NCBI RefSeq assembly: GCF_001854865.1
Contig: NZ_MDDW01000003.1
Span: 194,082 to 200,300, forward strand
Direction: 5' to 3'
Source: Rhizobium sp. LCM 4573
Lineage (GTDB): Bacteria; Pseudomonadota; Alphaproteobacteria; Rhizobiales; Rhizobiaceae
DNA length: 6,219 nucleotides
Below are positions 1 through 6,219 of this stretch, piece after piece. The notes below the pieces were generated by a model. That model worked only from the letters and a program-made list of their open reading frames with translations, ran no database searches and was not told where the DNA came from. How positions within the stretch are numbered: position 1 is the stretch's first letter; each line of letters begins with the position of its first letter. A program made the position numbers and the translations under genes.

Positions 1-1370
1 GAGCGAAGGCGGATGCCGTTGCCGTTCTTCTTGTCCAGCCCGATCTGATCGAGCATGGCGTTCGCCTTGTCCGGATCGTATTCGGTGAACTGGCGGGCCA
101 ATTGTTCGTGATACCAGGGATGCCCTGGACGCGGCCCCGTCTGATAACCTTCGCTTTGCGCGAAATAGATGATGTCGATTATCTCCTGACGGTTGATGCC
201 GATCGACAGCGCCTGACGGAAGGCCTTGTCCGCGAATATCTTTCGCAGCTCCGGGTCCTTGTGGGTCATGTTCAGATAAAGCGAGCATTGCTGGGCCGCC
301 GACGGCACCAGCGACAACAGCCGGTAGTCGCCTTTCTCCATGTTCTGGGAAAGAGTCGGCTTGTTCGCAAGGCTGTTGATATGCCGTTCCTGGATGTCGA
401 TCTTGCCGGAAATGACGTTGAGCATCAGCGACTCGACATCCTGCGAAATGCCGAAGTTGAGCTCGTCGATATAGGGAAGCTGGTTGCCTTCGGTATCAAC
501 CTGCCAGAAATAGGGATTGCGTTCCATGACGACGCGGGTCGCGCCGCCTGAATAGGGTTCCTTGACCACCCAGGGATCGAGCGTCGGCTTCTCGACATTG
601 CTCCAACGCGAGGGAATTTCGATGTCGCCGCACTTGGCGCGAAAAAGTTCCGTCCAGCCGGCCGCACCCGCTGCTTTCACGTCCGCATCGAGATTGGAAT
701 TATACTTCGGCAGGAACTTGCTGCAGTAGTGCTTGGCAAACAGGGTCGGGTGCTGGCCGAGTGGAGTAGCCAGATTTTCAAGGTAGAGCGCATTGGCCGC
801 CGCGAAGGTGAACTTGACGGTGTAGTCATCTAGCTTTTCGACCACAACCGGCTTGCCGGCCACCACGATCTGCGCCGGCGGCGCGCTATAAAGCTCGTTG
901 TTCTTGACGACGTCCTCGATGGCGAAGACCACATCGTCGGCAGTGAACGGATGGCCGTCCGACCAGCGCACGCCCTGGATCAGATGGAAGGTGAATTGCG
1001 ATGCGTCATCGTTCACTTCCCAGCGCTCGGCCAGATTGGGCAGGACCTCCGTGAAATCCATGTTCCAGCGCACCAGGCCCTGGTTGCCCACCATGCGCAG
1101 GATGCCGTTATGGTCCGACGATCCTCTCAGCCCGCGTCGCAGCGTTCCACCATAGGTGCCCACTTTTTCGTAGGGCGTCACGATCATCGGTTTTTTCGGC
1201 AGGCGTTCGGCAAGCGGAGGCAGCTTTCCCTCCTTGGCAAGCTGCGCCAGGGCAGGCGCTTCGCCGCCGGCCGCGAACGCACGGCCGGCAAGCGACAACG
1301 CCGCTACGCCAGCCATGCCGCCAAGCACCGCGCGGCGTGTCACGCCGCGAGACAAGATTTCATCGCGCAT
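1..1370 (-). CDS. ABC transporter solute-binding protein, family 5 (peptide/opine/nickel type), Tat-type signal, C-terminus off window
   Basis: Periplasmic binding component of an ABC importer of the DppA/OppA class (SBP_bac_5). Translating the minus strand from the ATG at 1370 gives 456 codons with no stop before the left edge, so the C-terminus is missing. The N-terminus has a twin-arginine motif (TRRAVLG, residues 11-17), a hydrophobic stretch and an AFA/AG cleavage site near residue 33, which suggests Tat export. Family marks are [11 protein letters not shown] (109-119), the [15 protein letters not shown] segment (136-150), [20 protein letters not shown] (284-303) and [16 protein letters not shown] (382-397). 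The RNPYFW...LPYIDE form is typical of the longer members of about 600 residues, so perhaps a quarter of the protein is missing. GGGGAGG at 1378-1384 lies 7 nt upstream of the ATG and supports this start. It is divergent from the GntR operon. Its permease genes would be expected to the left, outside the window. The substrate cannot be inferred. Confidence 0.94.
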   Translation of the reverse strand, partial: MRDEILSRGVTRRAVLGGMAGVAALSLAGRAFAAGGEAPALAQLAKEGKLPPLAERLPKKPMIVTPYEKVGTYGGTLRRGLRGSSDHNGILRMVGNQGLVRWNMDFTEVLPNLAERWEVNDDASQFTFHLIQGVRWSDGHPFTADDVVFAIEDVVKNNELYSAPPAQIVVAGKPVVVEKLDDYTVKFTFAAANALYLENLATPLGQHPTLFAKHYCSKFLPKYNSNLDADVKAAGAAGWTELFRAKCGDIEIPSRWSNVEKPTLDPWVVKEPYSGGATRVVMERNPYFWQVDTEGNQLPYIDELNFGISQDVESLMLNVISGKIDIQERHINSLANKPTLSQNMEKGDYRLLSLVPSAAQQCSLYLNMTHKDPELRKIFADKAFRQALSIGINRQEIIDIIYFAQSEGYQTGPRPGHPWYHEQLARQFTEYDPDKANAMLDQIGLDKKNGNGIRLR

Positions 1371-1470
1371 TGATATCCTCCCCATATTGGACCGAAAAGG
1401 ACGGGTGTCCTTCAGATCAATGACGACGGCTCCCAAACCGCCGCGCAACGCCCTCCTCGACGTCACGAGA

Positions 1471-1499
1471 ACGATAGACATGTTCTCAGATAATTACAA
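1471..1499 (-). promoter_or_regulatory. Possible sigma70-type promoter for the minus-strand binding protein
   Basis: Read on the minus strand, TTGTAA (plus-strand 1494-1499) and TATCGT (plus-strand 1471-1476) are separated by exactly 17 bp. They resemble the -35 and -10 boxes, and the pair lies about 100 bp upstream of the ATG at 1370. Each box matches its consensus in four of six positions, so this is only a candidate. It overlaps the left end of the phased repeat, so a protein bound there could block or aid it. Confidence 0.3.
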
Positions 1500-1522
1500 G
1501 AGTTGACAGATATTGACAGATT
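1483..1522 (+). repeat. Direct repeat with 10-bp period (TTGACAGATA-type units)
   Basis: Four consecutive 10-bp units read TTCTCAGATA (1483-1492), ATTACAAGAG (1493-1502), TTGACAGATA (1503-1512) and TTGACAGATT (1513-1522). The last two differ at one position, the first matches the third at 8 of 10, and the second unit is diverged. CAGAT therefore occurs at 1487, 1507 and 1517, on the same face of the helix. The spacing of about one helical turn suggests a binding array for a regulator. The TTGACA cores also match a -35 box, but no good -10 follows at the usual distance. The function is inferred; the repeat itself is seen directly. Confidence 0.55.
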
Positions 1523-1633
1523 TAGTAGCCCTCATGCCCGAAAGTTAAGAACCGGGCGACATCCGCCTCCCGACTGCCAGGCGAGAAATCGGATGCAGAA
1601 ATTCCGCCGCTACCGGCAGCAGAAGGGTCGATC

Positions 1634-2347
1634 ATGAGACTGGCAACCGGCACCGACATGGGCAGGGCCGCGACGCGCTTCAGCGACATCATCTACGAAA
1701 AGATCGTGGGAATGATCGTCGATGGAAGTTTCCCTGTGAACGAGAGACTGCCTGCCGAAGCCAGGCTTGCCGAGACATTCGGGGCTTCCAGGCCCGTGGT
1801 CCGCGAGGCGCTCGAGCGCCTGAGGGCTGATGGTCTGGTCGTCTCGCAGAAAGGGTCCGGCTCCTATGTCAGGCAGCGCCCGGATTCCTCCATGCTCACC
1901 ATGGTGCCGGTCGGGTCGCTCGCCGACGTCCAACGGTTCTTCGAGTTTCGCGCGGGGCTGGAAGCAGAAGCCGCGCTGCTTGCGGCGCGGAACTGGCAGC
2001 CCGCCGACAAGGACCGGATAAGCGCTGCCCTGTCGGCCATCGAGCAATGTCTGAGAAGCGGAAAGCTCGGGGCGGAGGAAGATCAGGCGCTGCATGATGC
2101 GATCGCAAGGGCGACGGACAACCAGTTCCACATAACGGTAAGGGAGTGGTTCCGTCCGCACTTTGCCATTGGCCATTCGGTAACCCGCAGCCTCAGCCTC
2201 AAGCGGACGCCGGATCAGATACGCAGCGTCCAGGACGAGCATGCGGTGATCGTAGAGGCGATATTCGCACGGGAGGAAACCGAGGCCTACCAGGCGATGA
2301 AGACGCACATATTGAATGCTCGGGCCCGCATGTTCCAAGGCGTCTGA
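1634..2347 (+). CDS. GntR-family transcriptional regulator, FadR subfamily (FCD domain)
   Basis: Cytoplasmic DNA-binding regulator of 237 residues, a normal length for the FadR subfamily. The N-terminal winged helix-turn-helix spans about residues 14-82: IIYEKIVGMIVDG, then LPAEARLAETFGASRPVVREAL as recognition region, then ADGLVVSQKGSGSYV as the wing. The C-terminal FCD ligand domain (about 95-230) shows the expected metal-binding residues: D150 and H154 in EEDQALHDAIARATDN, H203 in DEHAVIVEAI, and H225 in AMKTHI. These usually hold a metal that contacts a small carboxylate effector. AGAAGGG (1621-1627) is well placed for the ATG at 1634; a second ATG at residue 9 has no such site. It is divergent from one binding protein and lies 23 nt upstream of the DapA-like gene, so it is probably the local, self-regulating control protein of this catabolic locus. 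Its effector is unknown. Confidence 0.93.
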   Translation: MRLATGTDMGRAATRFSDIIYEKIVGMIVDGSFPVNERLPAEARLAETFGASRPVVREALERLRADGLVVSQKGSGSYVRQRPDSSMLTMVPVGSLADVQRFFEFRAGLEAEAALLAARNWQPADKDRISAALSAIEQCLRSGKLGAEEDQALHDAIARATDNQFHITVREWFRPHFAIGHSVTRSLSLKRTPDQIRSVQDEHAVIVEAIFAREETEAYQAMKTHILNARARMFQGV

Positions 2348-2355
2348 GTTCGATC

Positions 2356-2364
2356 GGGAGGGGA
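2356..2364 (+). promoter_or_regulatory. Ribosome binding site that sets the start of the DapA-like gene
   Basis: GGGAGGGGA contains a strong GGAGG core (2357-2361). Two in-frame ATGs follow, at 2365 and 2371. The core lies 9 nt from the second but only 3 nt from the first, so 2371 is the better start. Confidence 0.6.
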
Positions 2365-2370
2365 ATGAAC

Positions 2371-3309
2371 ATGAGTATCGCAAATCTTCGTCAGGCACTC
2401 ACGGGTGTGTCGGGCGTTCCCGTGACAGCCTATGATTCGGAGGGGGAGGTCGATCCGCGGGTCACCTCGGCGGTCTACGCCCGCGTGGCCGCTGCCGGCA
2501 TCCATAACATCGTCGCCGCCGGAAACACCGGCGAATTCTATGCCCTGACGCCGAGCGAAATCCGCAAGGTCTTCGAGGCTGCCGTATCCGGCGTGAGCGG
2601 CAGAGCGCCGGTAACCGCGGCCATAGGTCGATCCCTGCGCGAAGCGATCTCCATGGCCAAGGATGCCGCCTCCATAGGCGCGACGGCGGTCATGGCGCAT
2701 CAGCCGGTCGATCCGTTTGCCGCACCGGCTGCCCAGATCGACTATTTCCGCAACCTCGCCGACGCCTCGTCATTGCCGCTGGTTGCCTATGTGCGGGCCG
2801 ATGGCTTCAGCGTTCCAGACATGGTCCGTCTGGCAGGCCATGCCAATATCGCCGGCATCAAGTTCGCGACGCCGGACCTCATGCTTCTCGCACGCGCCAT
2901 CGCCGCATCGGACCCTGCCGGTGCCCTGTTCGTCTGCGGCCTTGCCGAAAGCTGGGCGCCGAGCTTCACGTCGGCCGGGGCGCGGGGGTTCACATCCGGC
3001 CTCGTCAACGTTGCTCCTCATCTGTCGCTTGCCGTCCATCGCGCACTGGCGAGCGGCGACTACGAAGCGGCGCGCGCGATCGTCACCCAGATCGAGCCCT
3101 TCGAACGGATGCGGACGAAATTCCGCAACGGGGCGAACGTCACCGTCGTCAAAGAAGCGGTCATACAGTCAGGTCTGGATGTAGGCCCCGTTCGCGTTCC
3201 CGGCCTGCCACGGCTCGATGCGGAGGATCGCAAGGAGCTGTTTGCCCTGCTCAAGGGATGGGAGGAGACCGGAAACGCACAACAGGCAGCCGCAGGAGCG
3301 AGCGGCTGA
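2371..3309 (+). CDS. DapA/NAL-superfamily lyase, dehydratase or aldolase of unknown substrate
   Basis: Class I (Schiff-base) enzyme of the dihydrodipicolinate synthase/N-acetylneuraminate lyase superfamily, a cytoplasmic TIM barrel; its 312 residues fit the family. Visible marks: GVPVTAYDSEGEVD at the N-terminus (15-28), AAGNTGEFYALTPSE for the keto-acid carboxylate loop (49-63), the core tyrosine Y140 in PLVAYVRADG, the Schiff-base lysine K164 in IAGIKFATPDL, and ARGFTSGLVNVAP (204-216). True dihydrodipicolinate synthases have GTTGE, a PYY motif and YNxPxRT. Here these are GNTGE, HQPVDPF (110-116) and YVRADG, so it is probably not DapA. The Y-x-R arrangement recalls ketodeoxysugar-acid dehydratases, but this is weak evidence. 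It starts 23 nt after the GntR gene and precedes transporter genes, so it probably acts on the imported compound or a breakdown product. An in-frame extension to 2146 lies inside the GntR gene and is not real. Confidence 0.9.
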   Translation: MSIANLRQALTGVSGVPVTAYDSEGEVDPRVTSAVYARVAAAGIHNIVAAGNTGEFYALTPSEIRKVFEAAVSGVSGRAPVTAAIGRSLREAISMAKDAASIGATAVMAHQPVDPFAAPAAQIDYFRNLADASSLPLVAYVRADGFSVPDMVRLAGHANIAGIKFATPDLMLLARAIAASDPAGALFVCGLAESWAPSFTSAGARGFTSGLVNVAPHLSLAVHRALASGDYEAARAIVTQIEPFERMRTKFRNGANVTVVKEAVIQSGLDVGPVRVPGLPRLDAEDRKELFALLKGWEETGNAQQAAAGASG

Positions 3310-3350
3310 GAACCATTCAGGTTCGCATATTCACATGAATGAGCACGAAT

Positions 3351-3368
3351 GCGCGGCGATTGCCGTGC
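3351..3368 (+). other. Stable RNA hairpin upstream of the second binding-protein gene
   Basis: GCGCGGC (3351-3357) pairs with GCCGTGC (3362-3368) around a GATT loop: six G-C pairs and one G-U pair. It lies in the 82-nt gap after the DapA-like gene, ending 9 nt before the GGGAGG ribosome binding site. No T-run follows, so it is not a standard intrinsic terminator. A stem here could set the 5' end of a processed transcript and raise the stability of the binding-protein message; that role is inferred. Confidence 0.45.
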
Positions 3369-3391
3369 GATAAGATTGGGAGGTCTTAACG

Positions 3392-4978
3392 ATGCTGAAG
3401 AAACTATTCGCAACATTTGCGGTCACCGCCGCCATGTTCACCGCCCAGCCATCCTGGGCGGCTTCCCCGCCCAATATGCTGGTGATCGGCACCAATCTGA
3501 CCGGCATCCGCACGCTCGATCCGGCGCAGAACAATGCCCGGACCGTTTCCGAGCTGATTTCCAACCTCTATGACAATCTCGTTCAGCTATCGCCGGACGA
3601 TCTGCAGACGCTGAAGCCAATGCTTGCCACCGAATGGAAGGTTTCGGAGGACGGCAAGCTCATCACCCTCACTCTGCGCGATGATGCGGTCTTCCAGAGC
3701 GGAAACAAGGTCACCGCGGAAGATGCCGCCTGGTCCATCCAGCGCGTCATCAAGATGGGCCAGGTCGGCTCGACCGACATCGCGCTGTGGGGCTTTACAC
3801 CCGAAAACGTCGAGCAGCTGGTCCGGGCAAAGGACGAGCATACGCTGGAAATCGAGCTGCCCCAGCCGGTCAGCACCGACTTGGTTCTCTATTCGCTCGC
3901 CGGCTCTTCGATCGGTATCGTCGACAAGAAGACGGTGCTGTCCCACGAGGCCAACGGCGATTTCGGCGGCGCCTGGCTCTCGGCCAATTCCGCCGGCAGC
4001 GGCCCGTTCACACTCGCTCAGTGGCGCCCGAACGACGTTGCCATCTTCAACGCCCAGCCGGACTACTGGGGCGGCAAGCCGGCCATGGCGCGCGTGGTTG
4101 CCCGCCATATACCGGAATCGGGCAATCTTCGCCTGCAACTCGAAGCCGGCGACGTCGACGTCGGACATTATCTGGCGAGCGGCGATCTCGATGCGCTTTC
4201 CAAGAGCGAGGATATCATCATCGACAGCGTTCCGGGCCTCGGTTTCTATTATGTCGCCCTCAACCAGAAGGATCCCGACCTTCAAAAGCCCAAGGTCCGC
4301 GAAGCCTTCCAGCACGCTTTCGACTGGAAGGCCATTGCCGACAATATCATGCGCTATACCGGCTTTCCCTGGCAGTCGATGATCCCGCGCGGCATGATCG
4401 GCGCTCCGAGCGAGGTCACCGACCGGTACAATTACGATCCGGCCAAAGCCAAGCAGCTCTTGGCGGAAGCGGGCTATCCGAACGGGCTGAAAAAGGTGCT
4501 CAATCCGTCCGGCGCGCCGACGCTGCCCTTCGCCGAGGCCCTGCAGGCCAGCGCGCGAGCCGCGGGCATAGAGCTCGATCTCGTGCCCGGCGAGTTCACG
4601 CCGGCCTTCCGCGAACGGAAATACGAAGTCCTGCTCGGCAATTCCGGCGCCCGTCTTCCCGATCCTTTCGCGGTCGCGACGCAATATGCCTATAACCCCG
4701 ACAACAGCGACGAGGCCCGCCTCGGCAGCTATTATCTGTGGCGCACGGCAATGAAGGTCGATGAACTCAACGGACTGGTCGATCAGTCGATGAAGGAACG
4801 CGACACGGCCAAGCGCACGGAGATCTTCAAGAAGATCGACGCCATCTATGGCGGCATGAATTCACCGCTGATGATCTTCTTCCAGCGCACCGACCCCTAT
4901 GTCATGCGCGCCAATGTCAAGGGTTACCAGGGCCATACGACATGGTCGACGCGTTGGCATGATGTGACGAAGGAGTAA
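3392..4978 (+). CDS. ABC transporter solute-binding protein, family 5 (DppA/OppA type), Sec-exported
   Basis: Periplasmic binding protein that captures a peptide, opine-like or other small solute and delivers it to the permeases encoded just downstream. Its 528 residues are normal for the family. A Sec signal peptide is clear: KK at 3-4, a hydrophobic core and SWA/AS cleavage after residue 23. There is no lipobox cysteine, so the mature protein should be soluble. Family marks are IRTLDPAQNNART near residues 39-51, the LKPMLATEWKVSEDGK segment, a GSGPFTLAQWRPND lobe-hinge segment near 207-220, and KVREAFQHAFDWKAIADNI near 301-319. GGGAGG at 3378-3383 lies 8 nt before the ATG. It differs greatly in sequence from the minus-strand binding protein, so the two are not a recent duplication. 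Only 5 nt separate it from the permease gene. The ligand cannot be predicted from sequence alone. Confidence 0.95.
   Translation: MLKKLFATFAVTAAMFTAQPSWAASPPNMLVIGTNLTGIRTLDPAQNNARTVSELISNLYDNLVQLSPDDLQTLKPMLATEWKVSEDGKLITLTLRDDAVFQSGNKVTAEDAAWSIQRVIKMGQVGSTDIALWGFTPENVEQLVRAKDEHTLEIELPQPVSTDLVLYSLAGSSIGIVDKKTVLSHEANGDFGGAWLSANSAGSGPFTLAQWRPNDVAIFNAQPDYWGGKPAMARVVARHIPESGNLRLQLEAGDVDVGHYLASGDLDALSKSEDIIIDSVPGLGFYYVALNQKDPDLQKPKVREAFQHAFDWKAIADNIMRYTGFPWQSMIPRGMIGAPSEVTDRYNYDPAKAKQLLAEAGYPNGLKKVLNPSGAPTLPFAEALQASARAAGIELDLVPGEFTPAFRERKYEVLLGNSGARLPDPFAVATQYAYNPDNSDEARLGSYYLWRTAMKVDELNGLVDQSMKERDTAKRTEIFKKIDAIYGGMNSPLMIFFQRTDPYVMRANVKGYQGHTTWSTRWHDVTKE
4970..4975 (+). promoter_or_regulatory. 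Ribosome binding site supporting a GTG start for the DppB-type permease
   Basis: AAGGAG overlaps the last codons of the binding-protein gene and lies 8 nt before the GTG at 4984. The first in-frame ATG (5071) has no comparable site upstream, which favours GTG. Confidence 0.6.
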
Positions 4979-4983
4979 GCGAC

Positions 4984-6075
4984 GTGGCAAGCGCCGATCT
5001 CCAATCGGAACGTGATCCGAACCGGAACATCGACGCCTTCGCAGCGGCGTCGCCACACCCGGTCCTGATAATGTTGCTACGTCTGGCGGGGCGCGTGGTG
5101 GCGATCGTCACCACGCTGCTCGGGCTCCTCTTCCTGACCTTTTCAATGGGGCGGCTGCTGCCGGCCGATCCTGTCCTCGCCATCACGGGAGCCGAGGTTA
5201 GCAAGGAGGTCTATGACCGCGTCTACAGGGAGCTGGGCCTCGACCAGCCGATCTGGATGCAGTTCCTGACCTATGTGCGCAATGTCGCAACCGGCGATCT
5301 CGGCAGATCGACGACCACCGGCCAGCCGATCCTCAGCGATCTCCTGACCATTTTTCCGGCAACCATCGAGCTTGCCCTGGTCGCCATGGTCGTCGGCATC
5401 GTAGTGGGCATTCCGCTCGGCATCATCGCCGCGGTCCGTCGTGGCTCGATCATCGACCATGTCGTCCGCATACTGGCCTTGGCCGGCCATTCCGTCCCGA
5501 TCTTCTGGACCGGGCTGATGGCTCTTTTCATCTTCTACGCGAAACTTCGTCTGGTCGGGGCCTCGGGGCGGATCGACGTGTTCTACGAAGGCCTCGTCAC
5601 CCCGGTCACCGGCTTCTTGCTGATCGACTCGGCCCTTGAAGGCCAGTGGGAGGTCTTCCGGAATGCGCTCAGCCATATCATCCTGCCGGGATCGATCCTC
5701 GGCTATTATTCCGTCGCCTATATCAGCCGCATGTCGCGATCCTTCATGCTGGAGCAGCTAGGACAGGAATACATTCTCACCGCGAAGGCGAAGGGACTTG
5801 GGCGACGTCAGGTCGTGTGGCGACATGCCTTCAGGAATATCCGCGTCCAGCTGCTCACGATCATGGCCCTGACCTTCGGCGGCCTGCTGGAAGGAGCCGT
5901 CCTGATTGAGACCGTCTTCGGATGGCCGGGGCTCGGGCAGTACCTCACGCGTGGTCTTCAGATGAACGACATGAACGTGGTGATGGGCGCAGTGCTGACC
6001 ATCGGCGCCGTCTTTTTGACCATCAACATGATTTCGGATGTGCTCTATCGCATCCTCGACCCGAGGACACGGTGA
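4984..6075 (+). CDS. ABC transporter permease, DppB/OppB type
   Basis: Inner-membrane permease subunit that pairs with a DppC-type partner to form the pore of the importer. It has 363 residues from a GTG start. Six hydrophobic segments can be placed at about 33-54, 128-150, 160-185, 230-248, 289-312 and 332-356. Family marks are GRLLPADP (56-63), the DLGRSTTTGQPI segment (105-116) and the cytoplasmic EAA loop EQLGQEYILTAKAKGLG (257-273), which docks on the ATPase. The C-terminal YRILDPRTR ending is also typical of the family. The 29 residues before the first methionine-led hydrophobic segment are polar and longer than usual; the ribosome binding site favours including them, though a start at 5071 would also give a sound permease. 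It is tightly packed between the binding protein (5 nt gap) and the next permease (4 nt gap), so co-translation in one operon is expected. Confidence 0.95.
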   Translation: MASADLQSERDPNRNIDAFAAASPHPVLIMLLRLAGRVVAIVTTLLGLLFLTFSMGRLLPADPVLAITGAEVSKEVYDRVYRELGLDQPIWMQFLTYVRNVATGDLGRSTTTGQPILSDLLTIFPATIELALVAMVVGIVVGIPLGIIAAVRRGSIIDHVVRILALAGHSVPIFWTGLMALFIFYAKLRLVGASGRIDVFYEGLVTPVTGFLLIDSALEGQWEVFRNALSHIILPGSILGYYSVAYISRMSRSFMLEQLGQEYILTAKAKGLGRRQVVWRHAFRNIRVQLLTIMALTFGGLLEGAVLIETVFGWPGLGQYLTRGLQMNDMNVVMGAVLTIGAVFLTINMISDVLYRILDPRTR

Positions 6076-6079
6076 CAAG

Positions 6080-6219
6080 ATGACAATACCGATCGAACAG
6101 ACGAACCGTTCCGGGCCTGGCGGCTTCCGCCAATGGCTGCTGGCGCCCGAGCCGGAGGGCTTGTTTCAATCATCCGTCCAGCAGTTCTATCAGGGCTGGC
6201 TCAAGTTCCGGCTGCATCC
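6080..6219 (+). CDS. ABC transporter permease, DppC/OppC type, N-terminal fragment cut by window edge
   Basis: The reading frame from the ATG at 6080 stays open to the right edge, giving 46 codons. It begins 4 nt after the stop of the DppB-type permease, the place where the second permease of such operons normally lies. The fragment ends WLKFRLHP, which matches the W-x-x-F-x-x-x-P segment that leads into the first membrane helix of DppC-type proteins. No membrane segment is reached, so the call rests mainly on context and this motif. The ribosome binding site is weak (GAGG at 6063-6066 is distant), so translation is probably coupled to the gene before it. Confidence 0.75.
   Translation, partial: MTIPIEQTNRSGPGGFRQWLLAPEPEGLFQSSVQQFYQGWLKFRLH

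Larger units (their letters stand above)
1371..1633. promoter_or_regulatory. Divergent intergenic control region
   Basis: These 263 bp separate the start of the minus-strand binding protein from the start of the plus-strand GntR gene and hold no convincing gene. The region must contain the promoters of both units. It holds a ribosome binding site for the minus-strand gene (GGGGAGG, 1378-1384), one for the GntR gene (AGAAGGG, 1621-1627, 6 nt before its ATG), a possible minus-strand promoter and a phased repeat, the last two listed separately. The stretch 1480-1525 is AT-rich compared with its surroundings, as expected for a promoter or operator. FadR-type regulators often bind next to their own gene, so this is the likely operator region; that is inference. 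Confidence 0.7.

Noticed and set aside
102..1373. Several plus-strand open frames within this stretch
   Set aside because: They are antisense to the minus-strand binding protein, which is open through the full stretch and carries family motifs and a signal peptide.
1503..1541. TTGACA boxes as a complete plus-strand sigma70 promoter
   Set aside because: The -35 match is perfect at 1503 and 1513, but neither has a recognisable -10 box 16-18 bp downstream.
2146..2370. Upstream extension of the DapA-like reading frame
   Set aside because: It overlaps the end of the GntR gene, its translation is low-complexity and unlike the family, and a strong ribosome binding site fits the start at 2371.
1610..2398. 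Minus-strand open frame of 262 codons
   Set aside because: It is antisense to the GntR gene, whose domains and metal-binding residues are clear, and it has no family resemblance of its own.
3314..3341. CATTCA/TGAATG inverted repeat as a terminator after the DapA-like gene
   Set aside because: The stem is only 6 bp and AT-rich, with a 16-nt loop and no following T-run.
3587..4684. Minus-strand open frame of 365 codons
   Set aside because: It lies wholly antisense to the well-supported second binding protein, shows no recognisable domain, and is rich in residues expected from reverse reading of GC-rich codons.

Overview
The window looks like chromosomal or megaplasmid DNA from an alphaproteobacterium, most likely of the Rhizobiales (Rhizobium/Agrobacterium/Mesorhizobium/Brucella-like). 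This is inferred from high-GC coding with G/C-rich third positions, GGAGG-type ribosome binding sites, and a dense arrangement of peptide/opine-type ABC transporter genes with a FadR-type GntR regulator. No RNA gene, insertion sequence, CRISPR array or phage gene was seen.

Layout: positions 1-1370 (minus strand) hold the first 456 codons of a large family-5 solute-binding protein with a Tat-type signal; its C-terminus lies off the left edge. A 263-bp divergent intergenic region (1371-1633) follows, carrying a 10-bp-phased TTGACAGAT repeat and a possible minus-strand promoter. On the plus strand come a FadR-subfamily GntR regulator (1634-2347), a dihydrodipicolinate synthase/N-acetylneuraminate lyase superfamily enzyme (2371-3309), a second, Sec-exported family-5 solute-binding protein (3392-4978), a DppB-type permease (4984-6075) and the start of a DppC-type permease (6080 to the right edge). 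Gaps on the plus strand are 23, 82, 5 and 4 nt, so these five genes probably form one operon whose ATPase genes lie beyond position 6219.

Proposed working model (inference): the binding protein and permeases import a small organic solute, the DapA-like lyase/dehydratase/aldolase acts on it or on a catabolite, and the GntR protein senses it or a derived carboxylate and controls both divergent units from the shared intergenic region. The substrate cannot be read from the sequence. The enzyme keeps the Schiff-base lysine and core tyrosine of its superfamily but lacks residues diagnostic of true dihydrodipicolinate synthase, so lysine biosynthesis is unlikely.

Overall this is a recognisable catabolic-uptake locus, not a clearly new kind of system. 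The points most worth checking are the phased repeats, the unassigned enzyme specificity, the two unlike binding proteins placed back to back, and a strong hairpin just upstream of the second binding protein.
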